From NCBI GenBank assembly GCA_030765055.1, contig CM060953.1:105382924-105446923 (forward strand): 64,000 nt of DNA, read 5' to 3'. The notes under the pieces are model-generated. The model did no database searches, was not told where the DNA came from, and saw nothing but the letters and a program-made list of their open reading frames with translations. Origin of the DNA: Mantis religiosa (taxonomy: Eukaryota > Arthropoda > Insecta > Mantodea > Mantidae). How positions within the stretch are numbered: position 1 is the first letter of the stretch; each line of letters begins with the position of its first letter. Below, piece after piece: positions 9,081 through 20,467 of the stretch. A program made the position numbers and the translations under genes.

Positions 9081-9856
9081 ATTTCCAGAGAATCGACTGC
9101 CTCCTCACTCCTCCGTACCGGGGTATTTATTGAGAGAGGCTCCGCCCCTCCTTCCGGGAGAGCTGTTACTGTCTACATATTACGCTATGACTTTAAAGTT
9201 GTTACTACTGACTACGTTATGAGTTAAAACTTATTACTAGTAACTTTATTATCATAGTTTAAACTTTATATAGATCCAGCATTTTTTACACCCCCCCACC
9301 GTATCTCTCCTTCCCAAACACCATGTTGCGTGCGCACACTAACTGTGATTCGTTCCCTACATCTTGGAGGGGGGATATAGTTACACATTTCTTTACACAC
9401 ACATACTTGTACAAAATATATTTTTCTGAACATGTGATTTTTTTACATTTGGTATACTAACACATTCATAGTATTGTTTCATCATTCATACAAATATATA
9501 GATTCATTCGTTTAATTTTAAAATATATTCTTTTTTTCCTAGCGTTATTTGACAAAATTAGACTTCGCTACAGCAATAAGAGTGTTTTGACCACCCCTGT
9601 CACCAGTCTGGAGAGATTAACTCTTTTTTTTTCTCTGACCCGCATTCCGAGAAGGGTGAAGTTCAGTGGAGTATTCGTAATACTGAGGGGGGATTATCTA
9701 GACAATTTTTTTATGTTGAGGGTGATATCTTATCCTGGATAGTTAGGATATCTACACTATAGATCCCTACTTGCGTATATATATTATCATATTGATTGAT
9801 CAGTTTGTATTACTCATATATACTTAAAGACGAGATACTTTTCTCTCGTTATCTTA
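9081..9856. other. AT-rich spacer, no gene seen
   Basis: It contains the putative TATA-like box of the two-exon gene near 9124, short C-runs (9290-9298) and G-runs (9366-9372), and otherwise AT-rich sequence. The right end of the Polinton should lie here or further right, but I could not identify its terminal inverted repeat. Confidence 0.5.
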
Positions 9857-10140
9857 ATCATTTTTAAATAGATGGTTAGTGCTTTTGTTTTATTTTCGAT
9901 GTTATGTTCCACTTTTATCATGCTTAGAGGGAGCATTCCTTTGTCATGAAACCCTTTCACACAGATTTACATTTCCATTCTTATACTTTTCTCTCAATAT
10001 TTTTTTATCATTCTTAAAGAGATGGGTAGTGCTTTTATTTTATTTGCATTTGCTATGTTCCACTTTTATCATGCTTAGAGGGAACATTCCTTTGTCATGA
10101 AACCCTTTCACATAGATTTACATCTCCATTCTTATACTTC
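9857..10140. repeat. Tandem duplication, unit about 150 bp
   Basis: ATGTTCCACTTTTATCATGC occurs at 9904 and again at 10055, each followed by TTAGAGGGA-x-CATTCCTTTG and a shared block ending in CATTCTTATACTT. The open frame across it is a by-product of the repeat. Confidence 0.75.
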
Positions 10141-10396
10141 AATGTGGAACAGATTTATATTTTCTTATACCTCGATGTGGGAATGGAATTTAACCTTCTT
10201 CTTAACCTTACATCGCTCTTAGATACATAGCTCAAGGCTGGATTCTGGTTAGGGAACACCCCTTGCCAGAATGTCTTATTACATTTATTTCATAAATCTC
10301 TCCCAGTACACCTACCTAATCATTCTCTCGATATTCTTTTATCTAAAGAATAACGATACTGCATCATATATCATACACTAAACGTAATAGATATCA

Positions 10397-10600
10397 AACC
10401 CTAGACTCGATATTCATACATGAGAGTTTAAGCACAGACATCGAAAAATTACTATCAACACATTTAATTCAAACATCCCCCCGCCGAACCCCATATCGAA
10501 CCCTAGACTCGATATTCATACATGAGAGTTTAAGCACACACACATCGAAAATAATTATTATCAACACATTTAATTCAAACACCCCCGGAACCCCGTTACC
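10397..10600. repeat. Tandem duplication, unit 102 bp
   Basis: AACCCTAGACTCGATATTCA starts at 10397 and 10499. The units differ slightly (an extra CACA) and end in the same CAACACATTTAATTCAAACA block. Confidence 0.8.
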
Positions 10601-10626
10601 CATCCACCCATCACACATCACACACA

Positions 10627-10697
<71 letters not shown>
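10627..10697. repeat. (ATC)n microsatellite
   Basis: An uninterrupted trinucleotide run of about 23 units. Its minus-strand reading gives a long Asp run in an ORF that is not a gene. Confidence 0.95.
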
Positions 10698-10699
10698 CC

Positions 10700-13600
10700 C
10701 CCCCTCAAACACATCTCACTGCACAGGGGAGAACGGCACTACGCCAACACTCCCCTTCTTTTACACCTCAATATTCACATAGGAGAGTTCTAAATCAATG
10801 AGCATTCTACATCACTCATATATTAACACAGAGGAGAGTTCAGCATCATATCTACACTGTGCTGATTCTCTCAATTCTATACTACTGCTGTGGTCCAGTA
10901 GATTGTTATATCCCGACGTTTCGACAAAGATTGCGCTTGGCATCTTCCAGAGGGGTTATCCGTGTTAGAACTCGAATGATTCGGTAACCGGCAAGCAGTA
11001 AGAGTTGAGTCGCCTTGCTTTAACGGGGCGGTGTGTTTTCTGCCACAGCAACTAGCCGCATTGTATGGCTATTAATATGGCAATAGAGATAATGGGTGGA
11101 AGCAAAGGAGACTCCGACTGATAGGCATTAACCGTACTGCAGTTACGTACATGCACAAAACATCAGCTATTAAATTATACGGTGTGTTTGTAAAAAACTG
11201 TTAGACTAAAACATTCTGAAGTAGGCACATCCTAAGGCACCAACTTTAACATTTCTAACATACACTCCTATACCTACCTCCCTGCATTAATTTGTATCCA
11301 ACATCTGAAATAGTACCACCACAAACATTTTCACGGCCCTTTCAAAGCTCGCTGTTAAAGACACGACTAGTCTGTCAATTTTATATTTATTAATAGTCAT
11401 TTATATCTCACATATATTTTAAGCATCTGATAACTTCTATAATCACGAATTTATTTTCAACCACTACTTCCTATGTACTTACAGTGAGTAAAGAAAGTGT
11501 TGTATTCCACTCAAAATTTGATACTTCTTGAAAATTTACCTGTATGCTCCCTGAATTAATAGACAACGTACTTTTACAAAAAGAGAGTATACATACCAAT
11601 CTGATTTCTTTCGAATTGCAACATTCAAACGAAAAGTAATCAAATATTTCACGAAATATTTGCATTCAGATTTTTTTTCTTTTTTCTACGAGAAGAAGCT
11701 TTTCAAAACAATATACCAACTTAAAGTAGCTTTATGTGAAAAACTTTAAGATTTTCATTTTCTGAAAAATGACTCCCGCATTCTTATACAAAATATAGTA
11801 TATGTTTAGGTTATTTTGGTAACAAATTAAATATATACCTTAAATTCTCCATGAGTAGTCTACTAGGTCCTTTTCACTCTAAAATTCTCTTGAATAGACA
11901 ATAAGCCGCAAAATATATAAAAAATAATACGTTATAAAGAAATTGATGCCTTAAAGGACACAGTTTATATGAAGCCATAATGTTCCTTGCTTCTTTTACT
12001 CCTTTCCCTTACATCTTGGTTTGATTCCTTTCCTTTTTCTCCTAGACAAAAACAAGGACATAGCCGCTAGGCCTATTACCATTGAACCTACAAGAAGTTT
12101 ATCGTAATAGAGGGGGAACGTGTTTGTGTGTTCAATCTCACAAACCATTCAACCAATTTTGATAACCTTCACTGTGCTACTGCCCTATTCGTTCTGAAAT
12201 GGCGCTATAAAATGTTTCTAATATACGGTTCGTGCTTCATCTAGCTGTAATTCAAATTACAGACACTATCATTTGCTTGGACTGTGTCTTAGGTTATTTA
12301 AATCTTCTATTCGCCTCTCGCTTCAGTTTTGCATATTCTGGTATAGATCTCAGGAGTCTCTCATTTCTGAGTGTGGTAAATTTTGAAAATATATATTTGT
12401 ATTGTTCCACGTTTCGTACTCATGTTAGATGATTTGATTTCTACACTTTATTTATTGAATCTGATCTTGTGCTGCATTTTAATATTCATCGAGGTCCCAG
12501 TTAAGTCATTCAATTGGTTTATTATTCGCTACATAATGATATATGACATTTTACGCGTTAGAAAATTGAATGTTCACACAAGTTCAAAGTTTGGTCTTTC
12601 AATATTATCTTCGAGGGGACTGGTTTTATTTCTTCTACAGATATTTTCACTGTAAAATGTTGTGCAACTATGTACATGTATATGCTGTCATTGTTGGTTC
12701 ATCTTCGGTTTTTTTCCAGCAGGATCGGATCCGCTGAAAATAAAATGGCTTTTAAAAGTCTCTTTCCTAATCTAATTCTACCTGTAATCGAAAAACCGTG
12801 TCGTACTCCACTAAGTACAATTAGTACGGACTCTCGCTGAGCAATCATCCCTTTATGCAATGTTTTTGGATTACTATTATTAAATGCGATGGTGTTTCTT
12901 TAATCTCCTAGATATCCTATAGTTTTGTTCTCGAGACCTAATGAATACTCTATGCCAATCGACAAGCGATGCATGTGTTTCCAGGTTATATTCCCTCACT
13001 CCAGTTGGTTAGGGTGAATATGTTGTCTATTCGACTTTTTCCCTTTCTGAAGCTTGATTATTTGTCCTGGTATGTTGAAGCTACTGTTTACTTTTATTTA
13101 AGGGATAATCTTGAAATAGTTCTCAGGAGTGCGCAGTGCGATATGATGCACCTTTATTTATTGGGTGATCTTTTTATATAAGTACTGTTTCTAGTTTCCT
13201 AATTTTCCAATTTTGAGATTCCGCCTTGCCTCTAATCATATGGTAGAAACTTACAAATTATTTCTTTAAAATTATTGGTAAAAATTTAATTACCTCAATA
13301 TGTATATTGCCTGTCCCGGAAGTTCCGTAATTTTCGCTTTTCCAGTGACTTCTTTTACTTCGGTACCATCTATATTACTTACAGCTATTAAACATGAGTC
13401 GCATTTGTTTATTTTTATTTCCTAATTAGTCTATGAATATTTGAAATAATTTTCTACTGTCTCATCAGAAGTTATTTGCAGTTTTAGTTTTTCTGCCTCT
13501 TCCAAGCTTAAGTTATCCTTTAATTTAAATATATTATTTTATCCATGGGAATTCTGATGTATTTGTACTATATATTGCTTCGAATGTCTAATCTTAAAAC

Positions 13601-14135
13601 AGTATGACTGCATGAGTTGAAAGTGCTGCGAATGTTTTTCAGCTCTTGCTTCATTTCATTTTGCTGCCCTTCGTACTTTTTATTCATAAATTTCAACTAG
13701 ATTTCAATTTGCTTTTATTTAGTTCTTGATATTCATTTCAGACACTATTTCACTTTGTCTTCTCAGTTTCATTAGGTACCATTACGTATTTTCTGCTTTA
13801 AGTAGTGGGTTTTTATTTCCCATTCTCCTTCAGTTTGCCTTTTTAACTTTTCTTCATTCGATTACCATTCATTCTGCACCTGTTAACTCATCACTTGCTA
13901 ACCTGTTTCGTATTGTTCTTCATTTATATTGTACCTTTTAGGTCAATTACCATATTATTTGCTTTTAATATTATGCGAAATATTAGATCGCTATATCTGT
14001 GACAGACATCCTGGATGTTCACTGCCGTCGTTAGCAAATTTCCTCATTTTTGGGTTCCCAAATACGAGGAGCGGCTGAAAAGTCCCATTTCACCTATAGA
14101 GTTGACGCCGCTGACCAAGTTTGGCGGACAGCATC
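10700..14135. other. AT-rich intergenic sequence, no recognisable gene
   Basis: The short ORFs here lack motifs and have the base composition of the spacer. A GC-richer patch at 10890-11080 (around ATCCCGACGTTTCGAC) looks like a fragment of an interspersed repeat. Another GC-richer patch at 14010-14135 abuts the gypsy LTR and could belong to an older repeat into which the gypsy inserted. I cannot name either. Confidence 0.45.
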
Positions 14136-14139
14136 ATAT

Positions 14140-14625
14140 TGTCACCCGAGCATCGGAATTCCCGATAGAACCAGCTGCCAAGACGGGAAGCATTCAGGCC
14201 ACGGCTAACCATTTATCTCGTGTCACTAACTGAGGGGATGATTAGAAGAGCGGCACGACCGTCTCTTTCCCCTCCACTGATGTCTGGAACCTTCGGGGTG
14301 ATTCACGGAACCACGAGACTTCCAGAAACGGCGATCTTCATATAGAAAGCGGCTGCAGTTGGCGGGTCAGTTCAGTTCTTGTCGAGCAGCCTTGAGGAGC
14401 GCCGAGTGAGTGAACGGACCGGAAGACTGTGTACGTGTATCCGAGGAGTTGCACGTAATTGTCAATGTAGGGTGGACCTGTGACAATCAAACTGGTATAT
14501 TGTAATTGTGTGCGCTACGTAATTCTGTGTAATCGCCAAAGTGTTTCAACTGTAATTCGGTGGAAAAAAGAACATTTTGAGTTTGTGCAATTGGACCTTT
14601 AATTTCACGAACCAACGAAGTCACA
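14140..14625 (+). repeat. 5' LTR of gypsy copy 1
   Basis: It runs from TGTCACCC to GTCACA, 486 bp. It contains a TATA-like CATATAGAAAG near 14340 and an AGTT-type initiator near 14370. The position that reads AATAAAG in the related LTRs reads AAAAAAG here (about 14565). Confidence 0.88.
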
Positions 14626-14627
14626 AC

Positions 14628-14644
14628 TGGAGTCAGAAGTGGGA
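14628..14644 (+). promoter_or_regulatory. Primer-binding site, tRNA-Leu type
   Basis: TGGAGTCAGAAGTGGGA starts two bases after the LTR. It matches the complement of a typical tRNA-Leu 3' end except for one base (A for T at the fourth position). Recognition is from memory. Confidence 0.65.
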
Positions 14645-14664
14645 TGACAAGGTCACCGAACATA

Positions 14665-15780
14665 ATGGCCATGGAATCGGCATTGGAAAAGATTTTGGAG
14701 AATATGATGGAAATGAAGGCCGAACTGACCTCGGAAATGAAGACGGCAAATGGCAACGTCATTGGAGACTGCGAATAGCAACTTGGCCGAGAAGATGTAC
14801 GAATTAACAGCGAAGACTGAAACGGCAAACAACAATCTGGCCGCGTAACTGTAGGAAATGAGAACGGCGAGCGATAGCCTGGCCGAGAAGATAACCGAAT
14901 GGACCATGGAGAAGAAAGCAGCATACGAGGCCCTCGTTGCAAAGTTTGAAGAGCAGTTGACCGGCGTGAGGGATGACGTCGTGGAGCTGGGCAAGCGGAT
15001 GTGTCAAATGGACGAGTGCATTGAAGATCTGGCGGTCCGAGTAAACGAGCTGGAGGGACAGGCCGACAGCAGTCCCTGAATGCCATGGTGGAGGACGTCG
15101 TCGGCAGGAGGTTAAAGGATATAAAGGTCGACGCGCCGGGACGCGACACAACATCTGCGCGCGTCAAACCTCCTAAATACGACGGCGCGACAACTTTCGA
15201 AGTCTTGCGCCGCCAATTCGACGCAGTGGCCAAGCACAACAAATGGTCACCAGAAGAGGAGGCCACACAGTTAATGGCCAGCCTCCAGGGACGGGCCACG
15301 GAAGTGCTGAACGCGGTACAGACAACGGCGGTGCCCAAAGACATCTGGGAGGCCCTGGAGAATCGTTTTGGAAACCACCGGATAGCCGAAGCTTACCGCA
15401 CCCAGCTAAAGGCAAGGCCACAGCAGCCAGGGGAGACGCTGCAGGAGTTCGCCCTGGCAATTGAGCAGCAGGCTAGCAAGGCCTTGGTAGACCTTCCACT
15501 GGAGTTCATATCCCTGGAAGCCGCCTACAAGTTCGTTGACGAGGTACGAGACGCCGAGATATGGCAACACCTAATGCTCGGCAACTACAAAACCATTAAC
15601 GAGGCGCTGACGGCAGCACTGAGGTTGGAGGCGGTCAAGGTGACGGCTACCCCGACGTCAAGAACGAGGAGTGTCGGGTACGCCGGAGACAGAAGTCTAG
15701 CCGAGGGACACCGGCAAAGACCTAGTAACCTGTGTTGGGGATGTGGACAGCCGGGACACCTGGAGAGAGACTGCCCACAA
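14665..15780 (+). pseudogene. gag: gag of gypsy copy 1 (interrupted)
   Basis: The ATG at 14665 starts a helical, charged N-terminus with heptad-like repeats (EKILENMMEMKAELTSEMK). Stops and frameshifts break it between about 14770 and 15080. From 15085 the frame is clean: a capsid-like domain (VKPPKYDGATTFEVLRRQFD through QALTAAL-type helices) and a single CCHC knuckle CWGCGQPGHLERDCP at 15739-15783. A LINE insertion begins inside or immediately after this knuckle, and the frame terminates in the LINE tail at 15790. Copy 2 (36660 onwards) shows the same order without the LINE, which fixes the insertion point. Confidence 0.82.
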
Positions 15781-15811
15781 ATAAATAAATAAATAAAATC
15801 TGAATATTCTA

Positions 15812-15839
15812 CCCCGGCACCTAGACAACTATACCGGGG
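15812..15839 (-). other. 3'-terminal hairpin of the LINE
   Basis: CCCCGG (15812-15817) pairs with CCGGGG (15834-15839) around a 16-nt loop, just before the ATTT tail. LINE reverse transcriptases often recognise such 3' hairpins; that role is inferred here. Confidence 0.5.
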
Positions 15840-16034
15840 CATATATCCAAATTTTCTCTTTATTTTTCCATAAAATCCTTACAAATGTTATAATTATACA
15901 AATCTCTCAGAAAACTACTCTACAAAAATAAAATGAAATAAAATAACAGAAATAAACACAAAAAAGCAAAAAACAAAAGAAAACAACTATAAAAATTACA
16001 AAATCCTTATTTCCTAAATCTATATCTAAATCTA

Positions 16035-19000
16035 CTAATTCTGTAGTCCACCATGGCCTCTGCCATCACTCTCTCTCTCCGCCGCCCATGCAGTCAACTC
16101 CATTGTTAGATTATTCAATAATTCTTCCCGTCTTATCCTATTTTGTATTCTAGAACTCCTTCTTGGATCTTGTACTATTCTTCGCCTATTATCAACTCTT
16201 TCTCCTTTGAATATTTTTACCTCCCATGCTTTCTTACTTACAAAGTTAGTCAAAACTTGTAATTTATTTACCAATTGTTGATCTCGAATTATGTCATATA
16301 CGATATATCCTGCTAGCGCATGCCTCTCTTCTTGTTGGTGAATTGCATATCTTCCACATTCAAATACTACATGTTCAGGATTATCTTGTTTGTTACATAA
16401 TTCACATATATCATTTTCAGTTTTATTGATTTTCTTCCAATAGGTCTTATAAGGTCCGTGTCCAGTTATATAATGTATAAATCCCTTTGTTGGTTGAATA
16501 AAATTCAATTTTAGTCTCTCTTTGACGTTCTGAAAAATTTCAAACACTCTTCTACCTTCTAGACTGTCTGTCCATTCTTTTTGCCATTTATCTTTTAAAC
16601 TATTTTTAATCACCCAAGATTTGTTTGTTCTGACTCCAGTTATATTATAAACTTTTTCTAAGTTTCCTTTTTTCGCCCAAAATTTTGCGCCCTTCAATCT
16701 TATTAATAAATCAATCGGCCAAATGGCCGTTGTTACTAGCAATGCCATAGTTGGTGTTGTTTTTACAGCTCCTGTCAGACGTAATAATACTTTTCTTTGC
16801 GTTCTTCTCAACAATCTTCTTATTTGTACATCATCCATCCTTTCTGCCCAAACTGCTGCCGCATACGTCATAATTGAAGCAAAAATGGTGTTATGATATA
16901 TCTGTATGTTACGCAATGGAAGTACAAAATTTAAATTGGTTATTCTTGCTAGCTTAAGCATTATTTTCTCTGTTTTCTGCCTAATATACTCCGTGTGTTT
17001 TCTGAAATGAAATTTTTCATCTATCATGATACCCAAATATCTCATCTCTTTTTCCCGTTTAATGTTCTGATTATTTATCTTCACTGTAGGATCCCGCTTT
17101 AAATTTCCCTTAAAAAGCACATAATTTGACTTGTTTGGTGCAATTTTTAGTTTTGTTCTGAAACACCAATTTGATAATGTATTTGTAACTTCTCTTGCTT
17201 TATTTTCTAGCTCTAGTCTGCTCTGTCCATCCATCATTATGACTATGTCATCAGCATACGCTATTACATCCAAAACCTTATGATCTCTTTCCAGTAGTTC
17301 TAATAAATCTTCTGATAAAATATCCCAAAAGAGGGGCCCCAAGATAGAACCCTGAGGGCAACCCTTGGTTATCTTCTTCCTAGTTTCAAAATTTGATCCA
17401 CCAATGAATACTTCTCTATTGGAACAATAATCCTTTAATAAATTATAAATAGTACTTGAATATTTCTTGTCTTTTAAAATGCCGAAAAAATACGGCCACC
17501 ATAAATTATCAAAAGCGCCCGATATGTCCACAAATAATCCAATTACATAATTCTTTTGGCTTTTTGACACTGTTTCTTGAATTTTTAATATTGCATCCTC
17601 AGTTGAATATCCCTTTCTGAAACCAAATTGTTTATTATTCATACCCAGCATCAACCTATTTTCCATTATTCTTTTATATATTAACTGTTCAAAGATCTTG
17701 CCAATAGCATTTAATAAACATACTGGTCTGAAAGATTTTGGTTGCGTTCTGTCCTTATCTGCTCCTTTGCACAAAATTACAACCTTTGCCTCCTACCACA
17801 AGTTTGGAAATCTCCCTCTTGCCAAACAATCATTAAACAAGAAACACAAAAACAAGACAATTTCTTCTCGTAGATTATACAAGACTTCATTTATAATACC
17901 ATCTGGACCAGGTGCCTTCTTCTTTTTTAACTTCTGCAGAATTAATTTTATTTCTGTAATATCAAAGGGATAAACAGGATTTCCTGTATACTGCAACATC
18001 ATCTGGTTTCTTTTTTCAACATGAATATCATCATCTTCTTCCTCTTTATCATCTGGAAATAACGTATGTAATAACAATTCCACCGATTCTTTCCCACTTT
18101 CTGTCATCTCCCCATTACCCTTATCTAATGTGGTTAAGATTTCTGGCTTCTTAATTTTATCCATAATAATTTTATACGGTTGTCCCCAGACATCTTGTTT
18201 TAAATTATTTTCAACGAACTGTTCCCAATGTTGTTTTCTGGTGTCTTCTAATAATTGTTTATACTTTTGTTTGGCCTCCCTATAATTCTTTAAGTTCTCT
18301 TCTCTTTCCGTATGTATGTTTGATTTTTGATATATTCTTCTTAATTTCCTTGCTAACGATCTCAGCTTCTGCAATCTATCTGTCCATTTTATTTTATCCT
18401 TATTATTAGAAATTGTTATCTTTGGAACGGATTTTGATACTGCTACTTTTATTGCTTGTGTTAAATTTATTGCATCCAAATCCACTGATATTCCCGTATA
18501 CTGTAAATTTAAATCCTTAAATACTTGCTTCATCTTATCCCAATTTGCTCTTTTATAATTATAACGTAATTCTATTTCATGTTCTTCTTGAATTACTTCC
18601 CTATTCAATATATAATCAAAATAAATCAAATTATGATCACTTGTGGTCTGACCCTGTGTGACCCACCAATTTCTAATCTTCTTCTCCGCTGTTGCTGACG
18701 CTAAAGTAATATCTATATTTTCTTCAGCACCTGCTCTATTTTGAAAGGTTGGTGGATTACCATCTTTATTTATTACATATAAATTTAATTCCGAGATATG
18801 TTCTTCCAGTTTCTCCCCTCTTTCATCTGGTCTTTTACTGAACCACCAAGTTGATTTTGCATTACAATCACATACATGCATGATTTCTTTATTTCTGAAT
18901 TTATTATGAATATTTTGTAATTTATATAGAAAGGGTTCAATATCCAAACTATATTGAAAATAATAATTTGCCAATATAAAACTTCCATACTTTGTTATAA

Positions 19001-19271
19001 CTTCAATGCAATTAACATGCGTATCCAGAAATTGCGCTATGTTTACTATTTGCAAATCTTGCTTGAAAATTACTATTGCTGCCATTGCCTTTTCCTGAGA
19101 TAAGATTTGTCGGGATCTTAACGGCATATATGGAATTTTGGAATTTACCACATACGGTTCTTGAATACAGATAATATCTAATTTTAATTCTTCTGCAATT
19201 TTTCTTATTTCCGCCATAACCAATTTACTTCTTTGCCCATTTATCTGTGCAATTCTTAAGCTTTCCTCCAT
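16035..19271 (-). pseudogene. LINE ORF2: endonuclease, reverse transcriptase, zinc finger
   Basis: One frame runs from the ATG at 19271 to a stop at 16035, interrupted by a single TAG at 17793-17795 just after FPNLW. Endonuclease motifs: AQING (N11), CIQEPY (E38), CDCNAKSTWW near residue 135 and TSDHN near 211. Reverse transcriptase after the break: FRPVCLLN, LFVDISGAFDN, GCPQGSILGP and AYADDIVIM. Near the C-terminus lies CELCNKQDNPEHVVFEC, a CCHC-type finger. Length is about 1078 residues if the stop is ignored, normal for the R1 group. The start overlaps the end of ORF1 by 16 bp in another frame. There is no RNase H domain. The stop most simply replaces a Lys codon. Confidence 0.88.
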
Positions 19272-20467
19272 GAGTTACTTCCTAAATTTAATCCACCAAA
19301 TACATCTCTTCTTACTTTTGCGAAATTCTCTCTATTTTCATTTACTTCCTTTGCCATATTATGATTGAAACTTCTTATATTGTCCTTAAATTTATTTACT
19401 TGGGCTATTTTATATTTATTTTGTTTAGAAGCTATAGATTTATTTGTGTTTACAGCTGATAAACATGTTGCTATAATATTTTCCGATTTATTAGATTTAT
19501 TTGGAATTTTTTGTGCATTGGTCTTATAAAACGTTGTTTCTGGCTTAAAGCTAGGATTAAAATTGGCGGTTTTTACTACATTATCCTTTACGACATCTTT
19601 TTTAACAATCTCCGATCTATTTAATCCTGAATGTCTAATTTGTGCATAACAATGTGGCCAGCTTGCTGCTGAATCAAATACAACTCGACCATAACATAGA
19701 ACAAGATTATTATATAATTCTTCTAGATCTAATACCTCTCCCCTTCTCTCAGAAACAATATTTAACAACAACATTAATTCTTCTAGATCTGTTGGTAGAT
19801 TTTTTGTTCTTGAATCCATCCTTTTAACTGCATTTGGAACTGGAATCATAATTTTATCACCATTTTCATGAGCTCTTCTTGTAATATATCTTAATGCCGC
19901 AATTAGTGTCTTGGGTTCTTCTAATCTACTTAACTTCAATGTTTTTTCAAAATTATTATAAATTTCCTTAATATTAAACTCTTCGGTCTTTTCTTTCGTA
20001 TCCTTTTGATTTATTAACGACCATTCTCCCTGTTCTCTATCCTTCTCAAACACAAACTCAACTTCTTCAACTTCGTCTACAACTTGAACATTCTCCTTTC
20101 TTTCCTCTTCTTCGCCTACTTTTTCATATATTATTTCATCATAATTTATTTCAACATTCCTTCTTGTATTCCTCTTCTTATTCTTCTTTATTGGTAAGTT
20201 AATATTTTCTTCACTGTTGACCATAATCAATTCGGGAAACAAATCTTTCTAACATCATATTATAAGTTGAACAATTCCCCTTGCCTCCGCAAATCTTGCC
20301 TCTCCTCTTGCAAGGAATACAACATTCTTCTCTTTTCTCACATTCATTCCTCAGATGTCCAATTTCTCCGCATTTTCCACACACTTTATTATTTTCCCTA
20401 CAGGATTTCTTGACATGACCATAATTATAGTAATTCAAACATTTCGGTACAGAGATGAAATTCTTTA
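19256..20467 (-). pseudogene. LINE ORF1 (nucleocapsid-like), truncated and frameshifted
   Basis: The 5' end is lost at the insertion edge. The first preserved part (20467-20211) holds zinc knuckles: CGKCGEIGHLRNEC is complete, while the preceding one has Tyr where its second Cys should be (CLNYYNYGHVKKSC). A third, irregular Cys cluster follows (CCIPCKRRGKICGGKGNC). A frameshift near 20211-20242 leads into a 328-residue, Lys/Glu-rich segment that ends at 19256, overlapping ORF2. In many R1 elements the knuckles lie near the ORF1 C-terminus, so this long tail after them is unusual. Role: RNA binding in the retrotransposition particle, by family. Confidence 0.75.

Larger units (their letters stand above)
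15780..20467 (-). mobile_element. R1-clade LINE nested in gypsy gag
   Basis: A 4.7-kb non-LTR element on the minus strand: 5'-truncated ORF1 with zinc knuckles, ORF2 with AP endonuclease, reverse transcriptase and a C-terminal CCHC finger, a 3' UTR of about 200 bp, a small hairpin and a tail of ATTT units (minus strand). The RT sequence VDISGAFDNLWWP with GCPQGSILGP and AYADD is typical of the R1 group. Comparison with gypsy copy 2 shows that gag sequence resumes at about 20468 where it stopped at about 15780, so little target sequence was lost and no long target duplication is visible. Only one stop breaks ORF2, so the insertion looks relatively young. Confidence 0.85.

Noticed and set aside
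9879..10100. Plus-strand ORF rich in Phe and Leu
   Set aside because: It spans the 150-bp tandem duplication; the repeat explains it.
10469..10714. Minus-strand ORF with a long Asp run
   Set aside because: It is a translation of the ATC microsatellite with no other protein-like sequence.
14487..15460. Long minus-strand ORFs opposite gypsy gag
   Set aside because: They are shadows of the GC-rich gag frame with no domain of their own.
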